This document shows positions 17,946 through 26,610 of a DNA stretch of 58,740 bases, piece after piece; the first letter of the stretch is position 1; every line of letters starts with the position of its first letter. The position numbers were made by a program, and so were the translations under genes. The notes beneath the pieces are model-generated. The model was not told the origin of the DNA. It did not search any database and worked only from the letters and a program-made list of their open reading frames with translations. The stretch comes from Paracoccaceae bacterium (lineage in GTDB: Bacteria; Pseudomonadota; Alphaproteobacteria; Rhodobacterales; Rhodobacteraceae): NCBI GenBank assembly GCA_020425125.1, contig JAGQRV010000006.1, positions 135,795-194,534 on the forward strand. Direction: 5' to 3'.

Positions 17946-18293
17946 ATGTCGTTATCCCGCCACCTGATCGCCCTCTGCCTTGCGCTTTCGATTGCCCTTA
18001 CGGGGGTCGCCGTGGGCGTTGTGCGCGGGCAGGTGCAGGTGGCCGGACAGATCGTCCTCTGTACCGGCAACGGGCCGGTCAGCGTGGCGGTCGACGCCAA
18101 GGGCAAGCCGGTCGGCCCGCCACGGCTCTGCCCCGACTGCGCCCCGGCGCTTCTGGCCGGCGTGTCTTTCGTCCCCGAACTGCCGGTCCCGCCGGATTCC
18201 CATGGCACAGCGGTCGCGTCCACTCTGCCGGACCGGGCGGCCGGTCCCGTGCGGCTGGCCGCGCGCGCGAGGGGGCCGCCCCGCATTCTCTGA
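17946..18293 (+). CDS. Exported DUF2946-like cysteine protein next to a copper chaperone
   Basis: 115 aa with a hydrophobic N-terminus (LIALCLALSIALTG). Cys39 in QIVLCTG and the pair CPDC at 62-65 follow the pattern of small DUF2946-type proteins often found near copper genes. The C-terminus is basic and low in complexity. It lies 37 bp upstream of the PCu(A)C chaperone gene on the same strand, so a shared role in copper handling in the periplasm is likely but inferred. Transcription starts downstream of the rpmB terminator. Confidence 0.6.
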   Translation: MSLSRHLIALCLALSIALTGVAVGVVRGQVQVAGQIVLCTGNGPVSVAVDAKGKPVGPPRLCPDCAPALLAGVSFVPELPVPPDSHGTAVASTLPDRAAGPVRLAARARGPPRIL

Positions 18294-18330
18294 CACCGCG
18301 GACACACCGACAGATCAGAGGATACGGAAT

Positions 18331-18831
18331 ATGATGAAATCGCTCTTTCTCGCCGGGGCGCTGGCCACCGGTCTTGCAGGTGCCGTTTCGGCACAGGGCA
18401 TCGAGGTCATGGACGCCTACGCCCGGGTGTCGAGCGCGGCGGCCAAATCCGGTGCCATCTTCATGGTGATCTCCAACGGCGGAGGGTCCGACGACCGTCT
18501 TGTCGCCGCGGAAGCACCGGTTGCCCAGCGGGCCGAACTGCACACGCATCTCGAAGACGCGAACGGCGTCATGCGGATGGTCGAGGTCGAGGACGGCATC
18601 GCACTTCCGGCAGGTCAGGATCACGCGCTTGCCCGCGGCGGCGATCACGTGATGCTGATGGGGCTGAAAGAACCTCTCGTGGACGGCAGCCATTTTCCGC
18701 TGACCCTCACGTTCGAAGAGGCCGGCCCGATCACCGTCGACGTGGTGGTCGATTCGGCGCGGGCGCCGGACCAGCCGGCCGGACAGGACATGCAGCATGG
18801 CGCCATGCATGGCATGGGCGCTGTCAACTGA
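18331..18831 (+). CDS. Periplasmic copper chaperone PCu(A)C
   Basis: 166 aa with signal peptide (cleavage near VSAQG). The copper-binding pattern of the family is present: HTH at 71-73, MRM at 81-83 and HVM at 106-108. PCu(A)C proteins deliver Cu(I) to cytochrome oxidase CuA/CuB centres. The C-terminal tail (about 150-166) adds Met and His residues (DMQHGAMHGMG), a second likely copper-binding stretch beyond the core fold. AGAGGA at 18317-18322 fixes the start. Cotranscribed with the preceding cysteine protein. Confidence 0.9.
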   Translation: MMKSLFLAGALATGLAGAVSAQGIEVMDAYARVSSAAAKSGAIFMVISNGGGSDDRLVAAEAPVAQRAELHTHLEDANGVMRMVEVEDGIALPAGQDHALARGGDHVMLMGLKEPLVDGSHFPLTLTFEEAGPITVDVVVDSARAPDQPAGQDMQHGAMHGMGAVN

Positions 18832-18858
18832 AGCAGGCCGGATCCGCGCGGCGCGGGG

Positions 18859-19557
18859 TCAGCCCCGCGCCGCCAGCCGTTCGTCGACCCAGTCGGGGAC
18901 GAGTCGGCTCGCCGGTCCCTGCCGCGATTCGTCGAAATCCGCGGCAATCTCCGACCGTTCGAGATTGAGTTCCAGCGTCCGCGCGCCTGCCATCGCCGCA
19001 TCCTGGACGAATCCGGCGGCAGGATAGACGCTGCCCGAGGTGCCGACGGCGACGAACAGGGCACAATCGGCAAGCGCACCGGCGATCCGGTCCATGTGGT
19101 AGGGAAATTCGCCAAACCAGACCACGTCGGGTCGAACTGCGGCGGCGCCGCAGAGGGGGCAGGGATCCGTGGCGTGCATCGTTTCGGGGGCATCCCAGCG
19201 CTGCCCGCACTGCGCGCAGAGCGCCCGCATCAGCTCGCCATGCATATGCACCACGTTCCGGGCTCCGGCGCGTTCCAGCAGGTTGTCGATGTTCTGGGTC
19301 ACGATGAGGACATCGTCGCCTAGGTGCTGCGACAGCCGTGCTAGGGCGAAATGTGCCGGGTTCGGGGCCGCATTCAGGCAATTGGCCCGGCGGGCATTAT
19401 AGAAGTCGTGCACCCGCGCGGGATCGCGCGCAAAGCCCTGCGGCGTCGCCACGTCCTCGAGCCGGTAGCGCGTCCAGAGCCCGTCCTTGTCGCGAAAGGT
19501 GCCGAGGCCGCTTTCGGCCGACAGGCCGGCACCGGTGAGGATCACGATCTCGGGCAT
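18859..19557 (-). CDS. cobB: NAD-dependent protein deacylase (sirtuin)
   Basis: 232 aa, complete class III sirtuin. GAGLSAESGLGTFR (NAD binding), TQNIDNLLERAG, catalytic His106 in HMHGE, and zinc cysteines 114, 117, 133 and 136 (CAQC, CPLC) are visible. Tyr53 and Arg56 (FYNARR) are the residues that let CobB/SIRT5-type enzymes remove succinyl and malonyl groups, so it is probably a desuccinylase as well as a deacetylase. ATG 19557 begins MPEIVILTGAG; the frame runs on upstream without homology. Divergent from the phosphatase gene, 54 bp apart. Confidence 0.95.
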   Translation of the reverse strand: MPEIVILTGAGLSAESGLGTFRDKDGLWTRYRLEDVATPQGFARDPARVHDFYNARRANCLNAAPNPAHFALARLSQHLGDDVLIVTQNIDNLLERAGARNVVHMHGELMRALCAQCGQRWDAPETMHATDPCPLCGAAAVRPDVVWFGEFPYHMDRIAGALADCALFVAVGTSGSVYPAAGFVQDAAMAGARTLELNLERSEIAADFDESRQGPASRLVPDWVDERLAARG

Positions 19558-19611
19558 GCGGTGTCGGGTCCGGGCTTGGCAAGTCTGCGATGTTCGGCGT
19601 AACCCTGCCGC

Positions 19612-20070
19612 ATGTCTGCCCTCCGTTCCAGCCCGCGCATCCTGTTCGTCTGTCTCGGCAATATCTGCCGCTCGCCCACGGCCGAGGGGGTAATGCGCGC
19701 GCTCGCGCCCGACTGGGACTTGGACAGCGCCGGGACCGGCTGCTGGCATCTGGGCGATCCGCCGCATCCGCCGGCGATCCGCGCTGCGGCGGCCCGTGGA
19801 TATGACCTGACCTCGCTAAGGGCGCGCCAGTTCGAAACGGGGGACTTTGCGCGCTTCGACCGGATTCTGGTGATGGACAGTGACAATCTGCGGTCGGTCG
19901 AGGCGATGCGCCCCGCGGGATCTCCAACCGGCGTGGCGCGGCTGCTGGACCATGCCCCGGAAACCGGCCGGCGCGATGTGCCGGATCCCTATTACACCGG
20001 CGATTTCGACGGCGCGCTCGACCTGATCGAGGCCGCCTGCCGCGGGCTCCTCCGCGATTTCGGCGGCTAG
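19612..20070 (+). CDS. Low-molecular-weight protein-tyrosine phosphatase family protein
   Basis: 152 aa. The N-terminal P-loop VCLGNICRSP (Cys14 nucleophile, Arg20) and the DPYY acid loop near the C-terminus define the family. Cytoplasmic. The substrate cannot be told from sequence: relatives act on tyrosine kinases of polysaccharide export or on protein arginine phosphate. It has no exopolysaccharide neighbours here. Divergent from cobB. Confidence 0.93.
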   Translation: MSALRSSPRILFVCLGNICRSPTAEGVMRALAPDWDLDSAGTGCWHLGDPPHPPAIRAAAARGYDLTSLRARQFETGDFARFDRILVMDSDNLRSVEAMRPAGSPTGVARLLDHAPETGRRDVPDPYYTGDFDGALDLIEAACRGLLRDFGG

Positions 20071-20086
20071 ACCGGGACCCGCAGCG

Positions 20087-20401
20087 TCAGTTGCAGTTTT
20101 GTGCGGCGGCCTGGCCGAACCGTTCGTAGCGGTCCCAGAACAGGTTGTCGCGGTCTGTCTTCGACATCCGCACGTCCTGGGCGCGCTGCGGATCCTTGAA
20201 GAAGCTCGCCGCCAGCCGCTGGTCGTCGCGGGTGAGCATCCGGTCCGCCACGGCCTGGATGCAGCCGCAGAGCCGGATGTTGCCACCGGCCCGGTCTGAT
20301 GCCGAGCAGGCACTGGCGATCTGCCCGGCGGCGGCGGGGGTGCCAAGTGCCGGAACAGCCAGAAGAAGCGCAAGCGCAAGGGAATTGCGGATCACTGCCA
20401 T
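20087..20401 (-). CDS. Small exported four-cysteine protein, function unknown
   Basis: 104 aa with a signal peptide (cleavage near PAAAGQ). The mature part has four cysteines (SACSASDR, LCGCIQ, QNCN) and a conserved-looking QRLAASFFKDPQRAQDVR segment. Similar proteins in related bacteria carry the label arginine transporter, but there is no membrane segment or solute-binding fold to support it. ATG 20401 is chosen because GGAGG lies 6-10 bp upstream. Converges on the phosphatase gene. Confidence 0.7.
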   Translation of the reverse strand: MAVIRNSLALALLLAVPALGTPAAAGQIASACSASDRAGGNIRLCGCIQAVADRMLTRDDQRLAASFFKDPQRAQDVRMSKTDRDNLFWDRYERFGQAAAQNCN

Positions 20402-20489
20402 CGTTGCCTCCGTCTCACTCTCTTGGTGATTTCGGTCAAATCTTGGCAAATTTTCGCTTAATTCCCACGGCAAGATTCTGCGCGCGCGC

Positions 20490-20517
20490 TCGGATCGGCG
20501 GATTTCCGCCGATCCGA
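20490..20517 (-). terminator. Hairpin downstream of the iron operon
   Basis: TCGGATCGGCGG-ATTT-CCGCCGATCCGA is a perfect 12-bp stem with a 4-nt loop, 20 bp past the DUF1513 stop. There is no T-run on either side, so it may need Rho or may only protect the 3' end. Confidence 0.5.
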
Positions 20518-20536
20518 AGTGTCCTTTGCTGATCCG

Positions 20537-21610
20537 TCAGATCCGGACCAGATGGTTGTCCCAGGTCCAGTCATCGGTGCGGGCGCAGATCTCGGTGTGC
20601 CCGCCCGTGCGGTATCCGATCGCGCCGGCCAGTGTGATCGCGAGCCCATCACCCTCGCGCGCCACGCCGCTGGCCTCGGGCAGCGCTTCCGATCCACGAG
20701 CCGCGCCGTTCCCGGGATCGAAATACAGCACCGATCCTCCCTTGGGGCTGGTCACCGCGAATTCGCTCAGGTCGCCCGAGATCGCGACCGATCCGCCGAA
20801 CTGCTTCAGCGACGCCATGTCGGGGTGGTCGAGCAGGCGCAGATCTTCGCCCCTCCGGTGCATGGCCGCCAGCGGCACCAGCTGGCGCGGGTCGCCTTCC
20901 CATTGCAGCGCCATGACCACCGGGCCGCCGGCGGCGGCATCGATATGGCGGATCGAGAGCTGGTGCAGCTCCGCCGGCGGCGCGACCTGTTCGACAATCG
21001 TCCCTGCAGCCGAAAGATAGGTCAGGTTCGGCCGCATGGTCGGCACATTGAGCTTCACCCGTTCGTAATCCGGGTGGGTCTGAACGCCGCCATTTGCAAC
21101 CGCGAAGCCGCCGTCGTCGAGGCGGATGATTTCGTGGGGGCCCAGCCCGCCCGACGCGATCTCTCCGACGCGCCGGTAGCCGTCCGACGCGTCCCAGATG
21201 CCGAGCCGTCCATCGGGCACGTCATACGCATTCTCGGTTGTATAAAGCAGCCTTCCGTCCGCGCTGAAAGCGCCGTGGCCATAGAAATGCCGCCCGTCGG
21301 GACTTTGCAATTCGGCAATCTCGGTCCCGGCGACGCAGTCGATGACGGCGGCGAACCGGCCCGGCCGGCGCGCGAAGGCGACAGCCTCGGCCCGGTGCGG
21401 ATGTGCGGCGGCGGCATGGCCGCGCGCCGGGATCGGCAGGGCGAAGCGCACGTCGCCGTCGCCGCCAAGGCCGACGAGCCAGGTGGAATTGTCGGCCCGG
21501 TTGGCTGCGGTCAGAAAGCTCGGCCCGCCGGCTGCGGCCCAGCCCTGGGTGGCCAGTGCCGTTGCCGCCGTTGCCGCCGCGCCGCGCAACAGGAATCCGC
21601 GTCTGTTCAT
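20537..21610 (-). CDS. DUF1513 family periplasmic protein (iron operon)
   Basis: 357 aa, beginning MNRRGFLLRGAAATAA, a twin-arginine signal. The mature protein looks like a WD40/beta-propeller (repeated blade-like GxLxxYDPG, LGIWDAS and GGLGPHEI strings), the DUF1513 pattern. DUF1513 genes travel with imelysin and DUF1111 genes and are tied to iron uptake by context; no reaction has been shown to my knowledge. Tat export suggests folding or cofactor insertion in the cytoplasm. ATG 21610 lies 13 bp after the imelysin stop; the last gene of the operon. Confidence 0.85.
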   Translation of the reverse strand: MNRRGFLLRGAAATAATALATQGWAAAGGPSFLTAANRADNSTWLVGLGGDGDVRFALPIPARGHAAAAHPHRAEAVAFARRPGRFAAVIDCVAGTEIAELQSPDGRHFYGHGAFSADGRLLYTTENAYDVPDGRLGIWDASDGYRRVGEIASGGLGPHEIIRLDDGGFAVANGGVQTHPDYERVKLNVPTMRPNLTYLSAAGTIVEQVAPPAELHQLSIRHIDAAAGGPVVMALQWEGDPRQLVPLAAMHRRGEDLRLLDHPDMASLKQFGGSVAISGDLSEFAVTSPKGGSVLYFDPGNGAARGSEALPEASGVAREGDGLAITLAGAIGYRTGGHTEICARTDDWTWDNHLVRI

Positions 21611-21623
21611 CGCTCGCACCTCA

Positions 21624-22721
21624 TCAATCGCCGTCGGCCGCGCTGAAGCCGGTATCGACCCCGAGGGCCGGCCCGATCTCGCTTGCAACCTCGGTCTTCA
21701 GCTGCTCGACCTTCGACTCGAGCGACTCGACGCGGAACCGGGTCATCGGATCCTTCACCGCCTCGCCGATGGGCATCCCCACCGCGTCCAGCCTGTCGCC
21801 GGTCTCGGCCACGACGGTCATGACGGATGCCAGGTCGGCAGGCGGAATGGCACCGTCGAAACCCTGCTCGAGCAGCACTGAGATGCCGTCGATCTGGGCG
21901 CCGATGATGGCGTTGGTCAGTCCCGAGCGCCAGGCCTCGGCACGCGTCGGAAAGCTCTGTTCGTAGGTGCCGAGAGGCCGTGCGATCCGCACTTCCTCAA
22001 CCCGGTCGAGCCCGTAGTTGATCGCGGTGTAGAGCGTTTTCGTGAATTCGGCCGACGAGAGATAGACCGGATTTTCAGGCCCGGCCGCGTTGGCAAGATC
22101 GGCCCAGCCGCCGGGCGCGAACCAATCGTCGTAAAGCTCGCTCGCAAGGCCGGCGAGGTAGCCCGAGATGCCCACGATGGCAGGGCATTCCGCCGCGTCC
22201 GAATACAGCAGCAGTTCGAGCGCCGGCAGGCCCTGGGCCGCCGCGGAATTCTGCGCGACGAAGGCGGGATCGGCCTGCACCTCCGGCGGCTGCTTCAGCA
22301 TCTCCCGCAGGGCGCGGCCGACGAAGTTCTTCTCGTCCGGCCAGAATTCCACGCTCAGGGCGGCACCCCGGGTCTGGATCGGACCGAACTGATAGCTGTC
22401 GAGCGGCGCCCAAGCGAGCCATGCGGCGGCGAACCGGTCCTGAACGGTCGCGAGGTCGGCGTCGCCGTCGCAATAGCTTCCCGCCGCGTCGGCCAGCCCG
22501 GCAGTCGCATCCCGGAAAGCGCCAAACTGGTCTGCCAGAACACCAAGCGCCCGCTGACGCAACGCGTCATGGTCGATTGTAGTTGCTGCTGCAGGCCCGT
22601 CGTGTGTCGCGGATGCCGCGCCGGGCGGGATCTCGGCCTCGTCCGCATCTGTGGCGTCCTGAGCCTGAACCGCCGCAGCGGCAAGGCCGATCAAGGCTAT
22701 CAGCATGGCAGGCCGGATCAT
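21624..22721 (-). CDS. Imelysin family periplasmic protein, second copy of the operon
   Basis: 365 aa with signal peptide (MIRPAMLIALIGLAAAAVQAQ). The peptidase-M75/imelysin fold is indicated by SYQFGPIQ, VEFWPDEKNF and GLPALELLLYS. The family GxHxxE motif reads GLPALE, with Pro in place of His, as in the shorter imelysins paired with DUF1111 proteins, so metal binding may differ from the first imelysin. A short insertion rich in Asp, Ala and Thr follows the signal peptide. It starts one base after the DUF1111 stop, so the two are coupled. Confidence 0.88.
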   Translation of the reverse strand: MIRPAMLIALIGLAAAAVQAQDATDADEAEIPPGAASATHDGPAAATTIDHDALRQRALGVLADQFGAFRDATAGLADAAGSYCDGDADLATVQDRFAAAWLAWAPLDSYQFGPIQTRGAALSVEFWPDEKNFVGRALREMLKQPPEVQADPAFVAQNSAAAQGLPALELLLYSDAAECPAIVGISGYLAGLASELYDDWFAPGGWADLANAAGPENPVYLSSAEFTKTLYTAINYGLDRVEEVRIARPLGTYEQSFPTRAEAWRSGLTNAIIGAQIDGISVLLEQGFDGAIPPADLASVMTVVAETGDRLDAVGMPIGEAVKDPMTRFRVESLESKVEQLKTEVASEIGPALGVDTGFSAADGD

Positions 22722-22722
22722 G

Positions 22723-24333
22723 TCAGAGCGACTCCAGATAGGCGATCAGCGCGTTGCGGTCGTCGGTGCCCATCAGCCGAACAGACTCGCGCGCAGGTTC
22801 GGCTTCGCCGCCGTGCCAGAGGATCGCTTCCAGCATGTTGCGGGCGCGTCCGTCGTGCAGGTAGTAGGTCCCGCCGCTGACCGTTTCGGTCATGCCGATG
22901 CCCCAGAGCGGTGCGGTGCGCCACTCCCGTCCGTTCGCGTCCCATTCCGGGCGGTCGTCCGCAAGGCCGTCCCCCATGTCGTGAAGCAGGAAGTCGGAAT
23001 AGGGCCAGATCAGCTGAAAGCTCTGCTCGGGTCGGTCCTTCAGACGGTGCGTGACGAATTTCGGGTGGTGGCAGGACGGGCAGCCCGCCTCGTAGAACAT
23101 GTCCTTGCCGTGCAGCACTTCTGGATCGTCGAGGTCGCGCCGCGCCGGCACCGCGAGGTTGCGGGCGTAGAAGGTCACCACGTCGAGCACGTCAGCGGGG
23201 GCTTCCAGCCCGTCCGGGTCGCCCGTCCCGCCGTCCGGGGCGCTGCGGCAGGCGGTCTCGCTTTCTGTACATTCTCCCCAACCGCCGGGATGCAGCGGAT
23301 TCGAGATCCCCATGTCCCCGGCAAAGGCGCCCGCCGATTGTGCCTTGATCGTGGGCGCCCCCGCCTTCAGCCCGAACCGGCCCAGCATCCACTGGTGGAA
23401 TTCGTTCGACCAGACCCGGTTCGGGCGGCCGGAAATGCCATCGCCATCGGCGTCGTCCGGATCTGCCAATGCGAGGATATCGGTCTCGGGGATCGCCTCG
23501 ACCAGACCCAACCCGATCATCTGCGGCGCCACGCGGGGGCTGATCTGCAGATCTGGATCGAGTGCCCCGAACCCCGGGTCGGCGATGGAATAGGTGGGCT
23601 TTCGAAGTTCGACCACGCTGCCGTCGCCCAGTTCGACCGGCACCGGCGTGTAGTCGATCACCATGCGCCCCTCCGCCGTCTGCCCGGCGATACCCTTGTC
23701 CTGAAGCTGCGTGCCGTAGACCGGCTCCGGCGCATTTGCCATGTAGGCAAGGGTTTCCGCCGGAAGATCGGACTTCTCCTTGGGAACGGAAATCCTGAGG
23801 AACATCGATTCGGCCGGCTGGTCGGAGGTCTCGGGCGGGTGGCCGCGACCGTCCTTCAGGTGGCAGTTCTGGCAGGCACGGGAATTGTAGATCGGGCCGA
23901 GCCCGTCCGACGATGTGGTGGACGACGGCGCCGAGACCCAGAGCTTGGTGAAGAAGCCGTTCCCCACCTTGAAGTTCATTTCCCGTTCGAACGGCATGTT
24001 GGCCGAGGAAAACGAGAAGGCGTCGCGCGAGGAAAGATCGGCCCGGGTTGCGGCTCCGGCGGGATGCGACTCGAAGGCTTCCGGGGCATCGAAGGACGTG
24101 GCTGGCCGGGTCACGGCAGCAATCCGCGCCGCCTCGGCCGGTGTCGTCGGGACGATGGCCAGGTGCGGCTCGCCCCACGGGCCCTCTGCCGCCGCCGGAC
24201 CGTCGGTTGCGCTGGCTCCCGTGGCGGCGGCGGTTCCCGCGGCCAAGGCCGCGGCGAGAAGTGCGGCCCTATTCGGGCTCGTCCGCAGATGCCGCGTTGA
24301 GCAGTTCCCAGCGCTCTGCGCCGATCCTGTCAT
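22723..24333 (-). CDS. Di-heme oxidoreductase (DUF1111, thiol-oxidoreductase-like)
   Basis: About 536 aa, exported c-type cytochrome. Two heme-binding motifs, CQNCH and CPSCH, sit in the N-terminal and C-terminal halves, the pattern of the DUF1111/di-haem oxidoreductase family. The fold resembles MauG/cytochrome c peroxidases. In this operon it may oxidise or reduce iron for the imelysin proteins (inference). The start is uncertain: ATG 24333 overlaps bfr by 65 bp and lacks a clear Shine-Dalgarno; the signal peptide core ([19 protein letters not shown]) begins around residue 23, so a non-ATG start further in is possible. Confidence 0.87.
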   Translation of the reverse strand: MTGSAQSAGNCSTRHLRTSPNRAALLAAALAAGTAAATGASATDGPAAAEGPWGEPHLAIVPTTPAEAARIAAVTRPATSFDAPEAFESHPAGAATRADLSSRDAFSFSSANMPFEREMNFKVGNGFFTKLWVSAPSSTTSSDGLGPIYNSRACQNCHLKDGRGHPPETSDQPAESMFLRISVPKEKSDLPAETLAYMANAPEPVYGTQLQDKGIAGQTAEGRMVIDYTPVPVELGDGSVVELRKPTYSIADPGFGALDPDLQISPRVAPQMIGLGLVEAIPETDILALADPDDADGDGISGRPNRVWSNEFHQWMLGRFGLKAGAPTIKAQSAGAFAGDMGISNPLHPGGWGECTESETACRSAPDGGTGDPDGLEAPADVLDVVTFYARNLAVPARRDLDDPEVLHGKDMFYEAGCPSCHHPKFVTHRLKDRPEQSFQLIWPYSDFLLHDMGDGLADDRPEWDANGREWRTAPLWGIGMTETVSGGTYYLHDGRARNMLEAILWHGGEAEPARESVRLMGTDDRNALIAYLESL

Positions 24334-24754
24334 GGAGACTGATCTGCGTCTCCAGGTAATCGATATGGCCTTCCTCATCACCAATCAGATCCTCGAAAAG
24401 TGCCTTCGATACGTAGTCACCGACGCTCTCGCAGTGATCGCGGGCCTCGATATAGAGGGTCCGCGCCTCGTGCTCGGCCGCGAGGTCGCATTCGAGCGTC
24501 TCCCGCGCGGACTGCCCGATCCGAAGCGGGTCGAGCTTCTGCAGGTTGGGGTGGCCTTCCAGGAAGATGATCCGCGTGACCAGCTTGTCGGCGTGGTGCA
24601 TTTCCTCGATGCTTTCGCCGCGCGACTTGGCCGCGAGCTTGCCGAGGCCCCAGTCTTCCTGCAGCCGGTAGTGCAGCCAGTACTGGCTCACCGCCGTCAA
24701 CTCGCTGCGCAGAGCCGCATTCAGATACTCGATGACCTTTGCGTCGCCTTTCAT
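24269..24754 (-). CDS. bfr: Bacterioferritin
   Basis: 161 aa, iron-storage 24-mer subunit. All ferroxidase ligands fall at the standard positions: Glu18, Glu51, His54, Glu94, Glu127 and His130; Met52 is the heme ligand. It therefore looks like a fully active heme-bearing Bfr. ATG overlaps the bfd stop by 4 bp (ATGA). Its 3' end overlaps the start region of the DUF1111 gene. Location inside an operon of periplasmic iron proteins is unusual. Confidence 0.96.
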   Translation of the reverse strand: MKGDAKVIEYLNAALRSELTAVSQYWLHYRLQEDWGLGKLAAKSRGESIEEMHHADKLVTRIIFLEGHPNLQKLDPLRIGQSARETLECDLAAEHEARTLYIEARDHCESVGDYVSKALFEDLIGDEEGHIDYLETQISLHDRIGAERWELLNAASADEPE

Positions 24755-25038
24755 CTCGTGCCCTTTCCTGGCCGTGTCCGCGGGCCAGAACCGGCCCGCC
24801 TGAGACCGGAAAGCCTAGCATGTGCGCCGGGGCTGTCCATTGCCGGAACCGGAAAGCTGGGGTTGGTGCGCAACGTCGTGAGAAAGAGCGGCAGGCAGCC
24901 GCCGCAATCGGGAGCCTTGCCGAGTGCGCGGTAGACCTTGCCGGCGGTGATCACCACGTCCGGGTCCGACGCCCGCATCCAGCTGATCGCGGCATCGATC
25001 TCGCGGTCGGTGATGTTCTGGCAGTGGCAGACGATCAT
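24751..25038 (-). CDS. bfd: Bacterioferritin-associated ferredoxin
   Basis: 95 aa. The [2Fe-2S] ligands Cys4, Cys6, Cys45 and Cys48 (VCHCQ and CGGC) fit Bfd, which reduces the Bfr core to release iron. The protein is about 30 residues longer than E. coli Bfd; the tail is Gly/Arg/Pro-rich (about 67-95) and looks disordered. Directly coupled to bfr by an ATGA overlap, 43 bp after the imelysin stop. Confidence 0.92.
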   Translation of the reverse strand: MIVCHCQNITDREIDAAISWMRASDPDVVITAGKVYRALGKAPDCGGCLPLFLTTLRTNPSFPVPAMDSPGAHARLSGLRRAGSGPRTRPGKGTR

Positions 25039-25081
25039 GGCGTCCTGCAGCGGCCGCGCCGGGCCGCTCTCCCCTTCGAGG

Positions 25082-26344
25082 TTACTGGAACACGGCGTCC
25101 GGATTATCGAGGCTGTCCGACCCCTCTACCGCAATCGGGGCAAGGCCGACGATCTGCACCGCGCGTTCGATGTTGCGCGTCTGCGCAACAAGCGAGTCGA
25201 TGGCCGTCTGCACCAGCGCTTCGCCGGGGGCATTGCCCGGCGCGAGCAACTGGTCATAGGCGGTGCCGGCTTCGCCCACGGCCTTGATCCGGGCGAGCGC
25301 AATCATCGTCGCATCCATGTCCGCAAGCAGCGCGTCGGCCAGGGCCGGGTCGCTGTCCGCGACCACGTCGCGCAGGGACGGGCCTTCGACGGCGCTGCCG
25401 TCGATGCGGACGTAGCGGCCGGTATAGACGTTGAACATGCCCAGCCCGTCGTAGAAATGGCTGTTGAAGGTGTTGTCCGAGAAGCAGTCGTGCTCCTCCT
25501 CGGGATCATGCAGCATCAGGCCGAGCTTCATCCGCTGTCCGGCCTGCTCGCCGTAAGAGAGCGAGCCGATGCCGGTGAAGGCCATGACCAGACCCGTCGT
25601 GGGGTCTGCGGTCACTTGGGCGCGGGCTTCGCCGCCATCGGACCACATCGCGACCGCGTCTTCGAGATCGGAGACTAGCAGCTCGGTCGCGGCGGAGAGA
25701 TACTGGCCGCGCCGGTCGCAATTTCCGCCTGTGCAATTGGCGGTGTCGAAATCGGTTGCCGGACGGTTGCCGGCACCGGCATCGGTGCCGTTCAGGTCCT
25801 GGCCCCAAAGCAGGAATTCGATGGCGTGATAGCCGGTCGCGACATTGGCCTCGATCCCGTCGATCTCGTGCAGGCTCCGGATCAGATCCGGTGTGATCCG
25901 GGTGGCGTCGAGCTGTCGGCCCGCCACGGTGATCTCGGGATTGGCCACCACGTTGACGACCGCATAGGGGTTCTCGTCATTGCCGCCGAGCAGCGGGTCG
26001 ACATAGTCGATCAGCCCCTCGTCCAATGGCCAGGCATTCACCTTGCCCTCCCATTCATCGACCGCCGGATTGCCGAAGCGGAAGGCCTCGGTCTGCTGGT
26101 AGGGCACGCGGGATGCGATCCAGGCGGTTCGGGCCGCCGCAAGCGTTTCCGGAGACGGCGCCGCGAGAAGCGCATCCACGGCCGTGTCGAGCTTTCTCGC
26201 CAGCGTCAGGCTGTCCTCATAGCCCGCCTGCGCGATGTCTGCATAGGTCTTCACGACTTCTGCGGGATCGGTGCCATCCGCGAACGCGGGCAGGGCGGTG
26301 CCGATGCAGAGTGCAGGCAGAAGTGGCAGGAAGCGTTGGTTCAT
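25082..26344 (-). CDS. Imelysin family protein, IrpA type (iron-regulated)
   Basis: 420 aa with signal peptide (cleavage near PAFADG), so periplasmic. The GxHxxE motif is intact as GYHAIEFLLWG, and the IrpA-like features YDGLGMFN, HDPEEEHDCFSDNT and a Cys-rich NCTGGNCDRR loop are present. IrpA-type imelysins bind iron and are induced by iron limitation. GAGGGG lies just upstream of ATG 26344; an upstream in-frame ATG lies past the promoter. First gene of the iron operon. Confidence 0.9.
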   Translation of the reverse strand: MNQRFLPLLPALCIGTALPAFADGTDPAEVVKTYADIAQAGYEDSLTLARKLDTAVDALLAAPSPETLAAARTAWIASRVPYQQTEAFRFGNPAVDEWEGKVNAWPLDEGLIDYVDPLLGGNDENPYAVVNVVANPEITVAGRQLDATRITPDLIRSLHEIDGIEANVATGYHAIEFLLWGQDLNGTDAGAGNRPATDFDTANCTGGNCDRRGQYLSAATELLVSDLEDAVAMWSDGGEARAQVTADPTTGLVMAFTGIGSLSYGEQAGQRMKLGLMLHDPEEEHDCFSDNTFNSHFYDGLGMFNVYTGRYVRIDGSAVEGPSLRDVVADSDPALADALLADMDATMIALARIKAVGEAGTAYDQLLAPGNAPGEALVQTAIDSLVAQTRNIERAVQIVGLAPIAVEGSDSLDNPDAVFQ

Positions 26345-26427
26345 CGTGGCCCCTCGGATTGCTGTCGGTCGTCTGTGCGGCAGAACGGCAGTCTCGGATG
26401 TCTTATCCGATCTTTTCGCTCGGGAAA

Positions 26428-26455
26428 AGCATACCTGACAAAAAAAATCGGACAA
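26428..26455 (-). promoter_or_regulatory. Candidate iron-responsive promoter/operator of the imelysin operon
   Basis: On the minus strand TTGTCC (26455-26450), a 16-bp spacer and TATGCT (26433-26428) form a promoter about 85 bp upstream of the first imelysin. The spacer holds, read on the plus strand, TGA-N9-TCG (26436-26450), one base away from the TGA-N9-TCA IRO element bound by RirA in related alphaproteobacteria. The rest of this 266-bp gap shows nothing else I can name. Confidence 0.4.
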
Positions 26456-26610
26456 GATGGCGGGTAAGGGCACATTGCCTGAAATCAGTGCAGTTCCACG
26501 AAAGCTTGTGCGGCCTTTGTGTGCTATCCGGTCATAGTGTCGCCTGCGTGACGCGCTGCCCGGAAATCTGGCGCGGCGCGCGAGGCGAAAGCCGCACCAG
26601 GGCGGGCGCG

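Noticed and set aside
20087-20401. Arginine transporter label for the small four-cysteine protein
   Set aside because: There is a signal peptide but no membrane segments or solute-binding fold; the label is not supported by the sequence.
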